This document shows, piece by piece, positions 24,339 to 30,888 of a stretch of 64,000 bases of DNA (positions are counted from its first letter, which is position 1; the number at the start of each line of letters is the position of its first letter). The DNA lies in NCBI GenBank assembly GCA_041166385.1, contig JBEEFW010000057.1, positions 61,430 to 125,429 on the forward strand, in the 5' to 3' direction. A program made the position numbers and the translations under genes. This DNA is from DASUCS01 sp041166385. Lineage in GTDB: Bacteria > Actinomycetota > Acidimicrobiia > Acidimicrobiales > JACDCH01. The notes beneath the pieces were generated by a model. It ran no database searches. It was not told the DNA's origin and saw only the letters and a program-made list of their open reading frames with translations.

Positions 24339-26089
24339 GGCGTGGCTCCTGACCATGATTGTCCGGACCACGACACCCCGGACCAGCTCTGCCCGGACCA
24401 CGATTGTCCGGACCACGATTGACCGGACCAGGACTGCCCGCTCCAGGACTGTCCGGACCAGGACTGCCCGCTCCACGATTGTCCGGACCACGACTGTCCG
24501 GACCACGACTGTCCAAGCCACGCGTCGCCCGACCAGCTCTGCCCGGACCAACTCTGGCCAGACCAGCTCTGTCCATCCCATGGGTTGCCGAAGATGTCGA
24601 TCTCGCCTTGCAGCGGCACGCCGCCCATCTCCACGTGCAGCGATCCGCGAGACGCCTCGAGGCTGCCGGTGCCCGTGCCGAGCGCCCAGCCCTGCGCGAC
24701 GTCGGATGGAGCGCGTCGCTGTGACGCGCGCTTGAGGTCGATCTCGCCGGCGCCCTGCGCGGCCGCGTCACTCTGGGGCAACGACTTCGCCGTCTTGCGC
24801 AGAATCCACTTGACCCGATCGGGTGTGAGCTCCGGCCGCTCGTCCAGCATCAGCGCGACGGAGCCGGCGACGACCGCTGTTGCCTGCGACGTGCCGCTCC
24901 CGCGGAACAGGCCATCAGGCTCCCGGCCCTCCGGATGGTTGGTGTCGATGTACGAGCCGGGATCGCGAAGACTCACAACGGAACGACCGGGCGCGACGAC
25001 GTCGACCCGACGGGAGTCATTTCCCCAAGCGGAGAACGGTGCCACGGTGTCGTCACCGGACGAGTACGTGCCATTGACGTCGCTCGCGCCGACCGCGATC
25101 ACGAACGGATCGATGGCCGGGTTGTTCAGCGCGGGCGCACTCTTTCCCGTGTTGCCCCCGGCGGCGACCACCACGATGCCCTTCCGCCATGCGACCTCGG
25201 CGGCGTACGCGAGCGGATCGAGTGCGTAGCTCTGACTGCCATCGGTGCCGTAGGCGAGTGCGATGACGCGGATGTTCAGTCCCTCGTCGTTGCGGTGTTG
25301 GACAACCCAGTCGATCGCCGCGATGACCTGCACGACATCGGTTGCGCCGTTCGCGGCGCCCACCTTCACGTTCACGACTCGCGAACCGGGCGCGATGCCA
25401 TTCACCCCGTTCCCGGCACCGTTGATGATCCCCGCAAGATGGGTGCCATGGCCGTAGGCGTCGAGGTACTGGAAACCCGGCACCTGCGAGTCGAAGGACA
25501 GGTCGGGTCCGTTGATGGTGGTGCCGACGCCGGCCACGGGCGCGACGCCGGTGTCGATCAGCGCGATGTCGATGCCCGAACCGTCAGCGCCGCGCGAGCG
25601 CACGTCGTCGGCGTTGATCAGCCGCGAGATGGTGTCGACGTCGAGTCGAGGAAACGACGGACCCCCGCCCTTGGTCGCGAAGTCGGAGTCGACGAAACCT
25701 TCGACCGTCCTGCCCTTCGTTCGCGAGGTCGAGGGTTCCGACGGGCGTACGTTGAGCGCGGCGTCGGCGGTGACTTCCAGCACCCCGGGTGTGCTCTCGA
25801 GTCGCCCGAGGTTGGCGGTGGGAATCCAGGCGCTGAAGCCATTGATCGTTTGCAATGTCCGCTCGACGCGACCCCCGACAGCCGAGAGCACATCCTCCGG
25901 GTTCGCGTTGACGCCGGGGAGCATCCGCACGATCACCTTCGTGACGCGGTCCTTGCCATCGCGGTCCTTGCCGTCGCCGCGCGCACTGTCAGGGATGGCT
26001 GCGCAGAACAGCCCGACGATGAGTCCGACCGCGACGACTGCACTGCGGCGTCGCCACCGCGCACCGCTCCAGAACCCCCCACGCCCCAT
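24335..26089 (-). CDS. Subtilase 1: secreted S8 peptidase with C-terminal W-S-G-Q-S repeats
   Basis: 584 aa from ATG 26089 (GAGGAG nine bases upstream). Signal peptide (SAVVAVGLIVGLFCAAIP), I9-like propeptide (TKVIVRMLPGVNANPEDVLSA region), then a subtilisin domain with Asp near 177 (IALIDTGV), His near 213 (GHGTHLAGII), the oxyanion Asn in VVAAGGNTG and Ser near 399 (GSGTSQATAVVAG). After a short linker it ends in 16 pentapeptides, W at every fifth residue (WSGQS; variants WDGQS, WSGDA, WLGQS, WSGVS). The propeptide and triad imply an active exported protease; the tail's role is unknown. Confidence 0.93.
   Translation of the reverse strand: MGRGGFWSGARWRRRSAVVAVGLIVGLFCAAIPDSARGDGKDRDGKDRVTKVIVRMLPGVNANPEDVLSAVGGRVERTLQTINGFSAWIPTANLGRLESTPGVLEVTADAALNVRPSEPSTSRTKGRTVEGFVDSDFATKGGGPSFPRLDVDTISRLINADDVRSRGADGSGIDIALIDTGVAPVAGVGTTINGPDLSFDSQVPGFQYLDAYGHGTHLAGIINGAGNGVNGIAPGSRVVNVKVGAANGATDVVQVIAAIDWVVQHRNDEGLNIRVIALAYGTDGSQSYALDPLAYAAEVAWRKGIVVVAAGGNTGKSAPALNNPAIDPFVIAVGASDVNGTYSSGDDTVAPFSAWGNDSRRVDVVAPGRSVVSLRDPGSYIDTNHPEGREPDGLFRGSGTSQATAVVAGSVALMLDERPELTPDRVKWILRKTAKSLPQSDAAAQGAGEIDLKRASQRRAPSDVAQGWALGTGTGSLEASRGSLHVEMGGVPLQGEIDIFGNPWDGQSWSGQSWSGQSWSGDAWLGQSWSGQSWSGQSWSGQSWSGQSWSGQSWSGQSWSGQSWSGQSWSGVSWSGQSWSGATP
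24353..24580 (-). repeat. 15-bp tandem repeat array encoding 16 W-x-G-x-x pentapeptides (subtilase 1)
   Basis: Tryptophan codons recur exactly every 15 bp from 24578-24580 down to 24353-24355, 16 units in all. The consensus on the coding strand is TGG-TCC/TCG-GGA/GGG-CAG-AGC/TCG-type, with enough silent variation to show selection on the peptide. The array is wholly within the protease gene and ends 18 bp before the stop. Confidence 0.95.
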
Positions 26090-26153
26090 CGGGATCGTCT
26101 CCTCTGCCCAGTAGACGCCTGAGCCGAGTGTGACGATCACTCATCGCGCCGAC

Positions 26154-26173
26154 AATGGCCGCTGTGGGCCATT
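26154..26173. promoter_or_regulatory. Inverted repeat upstream of subtilase 1
   Basis: AATGGCC and GGCCATT (26154-26160 and 26167-26173) form a perfect 7-bp dyad with a 6-bp spacer, about 65 bp upstream of the subtilase 1 start and 34 bp after the SnoaL-like stop on the same strand. It could be an operator for the protease operon or a terminator stem for the upstream gene. The spacing and short arms favour a dimeric regulator site. Confidence 0.4.
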
Positions 26174-26206
26174 TCAGACCACCCGATCGGGCCACTCGTG
26201 TTCTGG

Positions 26207-26635
26207 TCAGGCGCCGCTGATCTGCCGAAGGATCGTGGCCGAGTCGTAATAGACGCGCTCGCACACAATCCCCGCGCCGTCCGGCTCGAAAAAGAAGAAC
26301 GCTGTCATCGGGCATCGGAACGCACGTCCGGTCGGTGGTCGCCCGCGCAATGGCCCGTCGTGCGTGCCCAGCAAATCGAACTCCGCGATGACCGCGTCGT
26401 CTGCATGATGCAATGCGCGCAGCTCGTTTTGTTGGTCGGGAAAGGCAGTGCGCGTCGCCTTGAAATACGCGTCGACGTCCTCGGCGCCGTCGTACACCTC
26501 GCCTGTGGCGATCAGCTCGTACCTCGGATGAGCGAACGTGGTCATCGTCGCCGCGAAGTCATGGCGATTCTCGGAGTCCATGTGCTCGCGCACCACGGCC
26601 TCCCGGCGCGCCCGCAACTCCGGGGATGGTGTCAC
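26207..26635 (-). CDS. SnoaL-like ester cyclase/NTF2-fold protein
   Basis: 142 aa from GTG 26635, chosen because the longer frame would run through the divergent GNAT gene. NTF2-like features: EHMDSENRHDFAATMTTFAHPRYELI, DVDAYFKATRTAFPDQQNEL, GTHDGPLRGRPPTGRAFRCPMTAFFFFEPDG and CERVYYDSATILRQIS. These match SnoaL-type polyketide cyclase relatives, with the conserved H-x-G-x-L-x-G-x-x-P-T-G segment. The substrate is unknown. It faces the small acetyltransferase gene across 20 bp. Confidence 0.85.
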   Translation of the reverse strand: MTPSPELRARREAVVREHMDSENRHDFAATMTTFAHPRYELIATGEVYDGAEDVDAYFKATRTAFPDQQNELRALHHADDAVIAEFDLLGTHDGPLRGRPPTGRAFRCPMTAFFFFEPDGAGIVCERVYYDSATILRQISGA

Positions 26636-26655
26636 TCTGCGAGTTTCCGGGAACA

Positions 26656-26949
26656 ATGGGCGCTGTGTCCAGCGAGGTGCGCGACAACGCCGACCGGTCT
26701 CGATACGAGTTGCTGATCGATGGTGAGCTCGTTGGCATCGCCGACTACCGCGTGACCGGCGATCAAGTGGTGATGCCACACACGGAGATCGCCGGCGCGA
26801 AGCGGGGGCAGGGGCTCGGAGCCGTCTTGGTGCGTGGAGCGCTCGACGACCTGATGGCCAAGGGCAAGTCGGTCGTTCCGCAGTGTTGGTATGTCGCCGA
26901 GTTCATCGACGAGCATCCCGAGTACCAGGCGGTGCTCAGAACGGCGTGA
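26656..26949 (+). CDS. Small GNAT-like acetyltransferase (YjdJ/GCN5-related type)
   Basis: 97 aa from ATG 26656. Short single-domain protein of the GCN5-related_4 type: RYELLIDGELVGIADY, VVMPHTEIAGAKRGQGLGAVLVRGALDDL (acetyl-CoA pyrophosphate loop RGQGLG) and VPQCWYVAEFIDEHPEY with a conserved Cys. The family includes human NATD1; the substrate is unknown. It is divergent from the SnoaL-like gene and overlaps the convergent prenyltransferase by 14 bp. Confidence 0.85.
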   Translation: MGAVSSEVRDNADRSRYELLIDGELVGIADYRVTGDQVVMPHTEIAGAKRGQGLGAVLVRGALDDLMAKGKSVVPQCWYVAEFIDEHPEYQAVLRTA

Positions 26950-27964
26950 TGTCGGCCACGGCCGCCACGATGAGGCCGAGCACCAGCAGGGCACCCGCTC
27001 GGCGGGTGTGCAGGAACGCGAAGGCGGCGAACCACAGTGGCCAGATCGGAAAGTCGGCCGGCGGCTTGGAGGGTTTGGGTTGGCCGAGCGCGCGCCACGC
27101 CTGCACCGCCGCCGGGAGCGCGGCGACGGCCAGCAGCGACGGCCACGGCAGCGCGCCAACGGCGACGTCGACCACGACCGCAACATAAAACGCTGCCATC
27201 AAGAGCTGGGTGGCGCGGCGAGCCCGCACCTCACCGAGGATCACCGGCAACGTGCGGATGTTCTCTGCCTCGTCCCACGGGAGCTTGTCGACGTGCTTGC
27301 CCATCAGCACGGCGGTGCACAGCAGGCCGTAGGGGAGTGACGCGGCGATGACTTGCCACGGCAGATGACCGACCGCCGAGTAGTACGTGCCGCCGACCAT
27401 CAGCGGACCCCACACCACGAGCACATCGGGCTCGCCGAGGCCGCGCTTCTTCAGCCGCAACGGAGGCGCGGTGTACGCCGCTGACAGCAGGAAGCCCGAC
27501 ACGGCGAACGCGATCACCGGCCACCCTCGGGCCGTGGTCAGCGCGACGAGGATCACAAGGTCGAGCGCGTTGACGACAAGTGACGCCGCCGCGAGGCCCC
27601 TTCGGCTGATCATGCCCGACAGCACAGGATGCGGTGCGTAAAGACCGCGGGGATACTCCTCCGTGTCGAGCCCGACCTCGAGGTCGAAGAGATCGTTCAT
27701 CAGGTTGTTGGCCGCGTGCGCGAGCACGATGCCCAACAGTGCGAGGAGGTACCAGCCCCAGTCGAAGCCGGGTTGGTGCACCGCCAGCAACCCCGCAATC
27801 AGGCCGGCCGTGAGGGTCATCGGCAGCACGGCCGCACGGGTCAGCACCAGCCACTTGGAGACCACGTCGACCTTGCCCGTCGGGGGGTTCGTCGTGCGCA
27901 GGACGTACCGCCACCGGGCCAACAGCCCGAGGTCGTCGGTCGCGCGGTCTGTGACGTCCACCAT
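26936..27964 (-). CDS. UbiA-family prenyltransferase (MenA-like)
   Basis: 342 aa from ATG 27964. Integral membrane protein with about eight hydrophobic helices. The two Asp-rich motifs that bind Mg-prenyl diphosphate are visible: NNLMNDLFDLEVGLD and KLPWDEAENIRTLPV. The family attaches a prenyl chain to an aromatic acceptor; the NDLFDxxxG and TNPPTGK-like N-terminus fit the 1,4-dihydroxy-2-naphthoate (menaquinone) branch better than haem or chlorophyll branches, but no other men genes are nearby. It stands alone on the minus strand. Confidence 0.85.
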   Translation of the reverse strand: MVDVTDRATDDLGLLARWRYVLRTTNPPTGKVDVVSKWLVLTRAAVLPMTLTAGLIAGLLAVHQPGFDWGWYLLALLGIVLAHAANNLMNDLFDLEVGLDTEEYPRGLYAPHPVLSGMISRRGLAAASLVVNALDLVILVALTTARGWPVIAFAVSGFLLSAAYTAPPLRLKKRGLGEPDVLVVWGPLMVGGTYYSAVGHLPWQVIAASLPYGLLCTAVLMGKHVDKLPWDEAENIRTLPVILGEVRARRATQLLMAAFYVAVVVDVAVGALPWPSLLAVAALPAAVQAWRALGQPKPSKPPADFPIWPLWFAAFAFLHTRRAGALLVLGLIVAAVADITPF

Positions 27965-28057
27965 GGCCGCCGATCCTAGGAAACCGTGCTCATTTCGACA
28001 CCAATTCGTCACTTCGTTGGTGCGTGGTCTTCACATCAAAAAGGGAGAGTCACGAAC

Positions 28058-28225
28058 ATGTGGCATCGGCGGCAACGCGAGCAGACGACCAGCGAGCGAA
28101 CGAGCACGAACGACCCGATGTCGTCGGTCATCTGGGAAGCCGGTCACCTCACGGGCCGCAGCGCTGAAGCACCGGTCATCAACGCACCCCGGGCCGCAGA
28201 TCTCGCCGCCACCGACGCCGCCTGA
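28058..28225 (+). CDS. Hypothetical small hydrophilic protein
   Basis: 55 aa from ATG 28058, behind a convincing GGGAGAG ribosome site. The sequence is charged at the N-terminus (WHRRQREQTTSERTSTND) and ends in an Ala-rich stretch (RAADLAATDAA). It has no signal peptide, membrane segment or recognisable motif. It lies between the divergent prenyltransferase and the convergent NuoF-like gene. It may be a real lineage-specific gene because of the ribosome site. Confidence 0.5.
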   Translation: MWHRRQREQTTSERTSTNDPMSSVIWEAGHLTGRSAEAPVINAPRAADLAATDAA

Positions 28226-28243
28226 CGCCGGACGCCTCGCTTC

Positions 28244-29629
28244 TCAACCTGGCACGTCGACGTACGTCCAGTCAGGCTGCTTGCGGTAGTAGCTCTCGTC
28301 GTATACCACCCGCCCGCCCGCGAGGTCGACGATCTTGGGCAGTGGCAGCTCGCGTGGACGTGGACAGCTTCCACTGTCGAGATGTTCGGTCACCTCGTCC
28401 TGGAAGGCGTTCAAGATGCTCCCCACCACCTCGCGCTCCTGTACCGGCAGATAGCAGCGATTGCCGTCGGTGACGCGCTGCAACCATCCGCCGATCTCCG
28501 GCACCGTGGTGGCGTCGCCGGCTCCGGCTTCGATCCGTGTCAACCGGTCGGTCACTTCGGCTGACCCCAGCTTGCACGCCGGGCACTGCCCGCACGACTC
28601 GATGGCCAGGAACTTCGAGAACATGCGGGCGACTTCCACCATGCAGGCCGTGTCGTCGTACACGATGAAGCCCGCCGCGCCCATGCCGCTGCCGATCGCC
28701 TGAAAGCCCTCGTAGCTGAGCGGCACGCCGAGCTGGTCGGCGGTGACGACACGATTCGACACGCCGGAGAAGACCGCTTTCACGGCTCGGCCGTTGGCGA
28801 CGCCCCCGCCGACTCGCGTGATCACGTCCGCCAGCGGGGTGCCGAGCTCGATCTCGGCGACGCCGGGTTGCACGACGTCGCCGACCACGGTGCAGACCTG
28901 TGTGCCGGGCGAGTCGGTCGTGCCCATCGACCGGAACCAATCGGCGCCTCGCGCCAAGATGTGCGGGACGTTCGACAACGTCTCGACGTTGTTGACCAGC
29001 GTCGGATTCGCATCGTCGATGGAGCCACGGCGTGCACCCGGCTCCCACCCAGAGTCCGGGATCGACGCGAACAGGCCGACCTCGTACGGCGGCAGCAGGC
29101 GGGGGAGCGGCGGTCGCCCTTCGATGACTTCGAGCAACGCCTTCTCCTCGCCGAACAGGTACTCCTCCGGTCCCCCGACGATGAGCACCGGACAGTCGTG
29201 GCAGATCCCGGCCTCCTGCAGTTCGCGTGCGGCCCTCGACACAGCCTCGAGCTCGGCCTCGAAGCTCGCCTTGCACGCGATGTACGCCTCGGTCGCACCG
29301 ATGGCGAACGCCGCGATGATCAGTCCCTCGACGAGCTGGTACGGGTTGCGCCGCATCAGCGTCCTGTCCTTGAACGTGCCGGGCTCGCCTTCGGCGCCGT
29401 TGCAGACGACGTAGCGGCGCCCGGCGTCCTGGCTCGCGACCGTGTCCCACTTCCTTCCGGTTGGGAATCCGGCACCGCCGCGCCCGCGCAATCCCGAACG
29501 GCGCACGGCCTCGATCGTGGCGGAGGGACCGATCTGCACAGCGCGTTGTAGGCCAACGGAGCCACCCCCGTGCTCGAGGTACTCCTCCAACGACGCGATC
29601 GGCTGGTCGGGAAACAGGAAGCCCGTCAT
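28244..29629 (-). CDS. NuoF-like flavoprotein (NADH-binding, FMN and 4Fe-4S), stand-alone
   Basis: 461 aa. Resembles the 51-kDa subunit of complex I and the HoxF/FdsB subunits of hydrogenases and formate dehydrogenases. Visible are the FMN/NADH loop RGRGGAGFPTGRKW, CNGAEGEPGTFKDR, an SLBB-type mid-domain (GTPLADVITRVGGG) and the 4Fe-4S motif ESCGQCPACKLG with a later Cys (NRCYLPVQ). No nuoE, nuoG or dehydrogenase partner is adjacent, so it probably feeds electrons from NAD(P)H to an unlinked partner. ATG 29629 is the first start. Confidence 0.87.
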   Translation of the reverse strand: MTGFLFPDQPIASLEEYLEHGGGSVGLQRAVQIGPSATIEAVRRSGLRGRGGAGFPTGRKWDTVASQDAGRRYVVCNGAEGEPGTFKDRTLMRRNPYQLVEGLIIAAFAIGATEAYIACKASFEAELEAVSRAARELQEAGICHDCPVLIVGGPEEYLFGEEKALLEVIEGRPPLPRLLPPYEVGLFASIPDSGWEPGARRGSIDDANPTLVNNVETLSNVPHILARGADWFRSMGTTDSPGTQVCTVVGDVVQPGVAEIELGTPLADVITRVGGGVANGRAVKAVFSGVSNRVVTADQLGVPLSYEGFQAIGSGMGAAGFIVYDDTACMVEVARMFSKFLAIESCGQCPACKLGSAEVTDRLTRIEAGAGDATTVPEIGGWLQRVTDGNRCYLPVQEREVVGSILNAFQDEVTEHLDSGSCPRPRELPLPKIVDLAGGRVVYDESYYRKQPDWTYVDVPG

Positions 29630-29806
29630 TTCACGGCCGCCTACCCAGGGGCAGCACGGCGGAGCCCCTCAATTCAGAACGCCTGCATGATTTGTTGGCA
29701 GCCGTTCATGTCTCCTCGGAGCGGTTCAGCGCGACCGCGGCTACGGACTCTGTTCTGCTCGTTGCGTGACATGCTGGCGTTACTGTCGATCCAACGAGGA
29801 GTGTGT

Positions 29807-30232
29807 ATGCCGGCCAAAGGAAATGCGGAATGGAAAGGCGACCTGCCGTCAGGCAGCGGAACATTCACCGCTGGTGACAGCATCAGCGGCGGTTACACCT
29901 TCAAGTCGCGTTTCGAGGACGGTCCGGGTTCCAATCCCGAGCAGTTGATCGCCGCCGCGCACGCCGCGTGCTTCTCGATGGCCCTCTCGAACATGCTCGC
30001 TCAAGCAGGCAGCCCGCCCGACTCCGTGCAGACAGAAGCCACAGTCACGCTGCGGCCAGTCGATGGGAAGCCCACGATCGCGTCGATCGCGCTCGTCACG
30101 GTCGGGCGCGTTCCGGGAATGGACGAGGCGGCGTTCATCGAGCACGCCAACGCAGCCAAGGCGGGTTGCCCTGTCAGCCGAGCCTTGGCCGCAGTGCCCG
30201 AGATCACCCTCGAGGCATCGCTGGCTACCTGA
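29807..30232 (+). CDS. OsmC-family peroxiredoxin
   Basis: 141 aa from ATG 29807, with GAGGAG 6 nt upstream. OsmC-type thiol peroxidases reduce organic hydroperoxides in the cytoplasm as dimers. The two catalytic cysteines are in AHAACFSMAL and KAGCPVSRAL, with PEQLIAAAHAAC as the family signature and an N-terminal AEWKGDLPSGSGTF strand. A 177-bp region separates it from the divergent NuoF-like gene; I see no clear operator in that region. Confidence 0.93.
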   Translation: MPAKGNAEWKGDLPSGSGTFTAGDSISGGYTFKSRFEDGPGSNPEQLIAAAHAACFSMALSNMLAQAGSPPDSVQTEATVTLRPVDGKPTIASIALVTVGRVPGMDEAAFIEHANAAKAGCPVSRALAAVPEITLEASLAT

Positions 30233-30283
30233 AGTCAGGCGCGAGGCGGGTTGGACCAGGGCGGGTGTGGGAACGTCGGCGCA

Positions 30284-30766
30284 GTGTCTGAACTGTTCGA
30301 CGTGCGCGTACGGCTCCGGGAGGGCGTCCTGTTCCTCGACGTCTCCGGTGACGTCGGGCCCTTCGCGCTGTCGCGGATCCGAGCCGCCGTGACCGATGTA
30401 CTCGTGGTACCGGGACCGACTGGGGTCATGCTCGACGTGAGTCGGGTGACCTTCATCGACCATCACGGACTCGCAGAGCTGGAGCATGTCCGCCGGAGGG
30501 TGGAGGCTGGAGGCCTGACATTCACCATGGTGACCGGCTCGGTGGTCGAGGCCGCGGGCGCCCCAGGCACAACAGATCGCCGGAAATTGACCCAGCCGAC
30601 CGATGCGATCCAGCTGTCCTGTCGGGTGTGCTCGAAACGGCTCGAGTTGCAACCCGCACGTGTCGAGATCGTCGATGGTCGCGTGGTGTACCGCTGCCAG
30701 TACTGCGAGCACACTTTTCTGATGCGGGCCGAGGACGCCGAGGCTCTCGCCGGGCCCAGCGACTGA
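30284..30766 (+). CDS. STAS-like domain fused to a zinc ribbon
   Basis: 160 aa from GTG 30284 (TTG 30251 also possible). Residues 1-85 form a STAS (anti-anti-sigma-like) fold with LDVSRVTFIDHHGLAEL. In SpoIIAA-type proteins this place reads D-S-S-G with a phosphorylated Ser; here it is D-H-H-G, so that phospho-switch is missing. The C-terminus has two CxxC pairs (CRVCSKRL and CQYCEHTF) forming a probable zinc ribbon. It may be a non-phosphorylated adaptor in a sigma-factor partner switch, or something unrelated. Confidence 0.75.
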   Translation: MSELFDVRVRLREGVLFLDVSGDVGPFALSRIRAAVTDVLVVPGPTGVMLDVSRVTFIDHHGLAELEHVRRRVEAGGLTFTMVTGSVVEAAGAPGTTDRRKLTQPTDAIQLSCRVCSKRLELQPARVEIVDGRVVYRCQYCEHTFLMRAEDAEALAGPSD

Positions 30767-30803
30767 CCCTCCGGACTCAGGTCACTAGTCACTTCGGAGG
30801 GTC
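30765..30803. terminator. Hairpin downstream of STAS/zinc-ribbon gene
   Basis: GACCCTCCG (30765-30773) and CGGAGGGTC (30795-30803) form a 9-bp stem that can extend by two weaker pairs, with a 21-nt loop containing the palindrome ACTAGT. It starts within the stop codon of the STAS-like gene and precedes the subtilase 2 promoter region. No T run follows. A terminator is the simplest reading; an operator is possible. Confidence 0.5.
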
Positions 30804-30841
30804 GGAAATGGCCGAACAGGACCATAGAACCCTCACATAGC

Positions 30842-30868
30842 GCATCTGTACCGTCACGTTCAGTGGTC
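30842..30868 (+). promoter_or_regulatory. Shared upstream element, subtilase 2 copy
   Basis: This 27-bp block matches the complement of 45195-45221 upstream of subtilase 3 in 25 of 27 positions (core TGTACCGTCACG, end GTGGTC). Here it ends 20 nt before the GTG start of subtilase 2. The conservation between two otherwise diverged upstream regions points to a common promoter or operator. Confidence 0.55.
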
Positions 30869-30888
30869 GGGATAGAAGGGGCACTTCT

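Noticed and set aside
24353..24580. CRISPR or minisatellite array
   Set aside because: Units are 15 bp, contiguous and in frame, with no spacers, and variation keeps the W-x-G pattern; it is a coding repeat.
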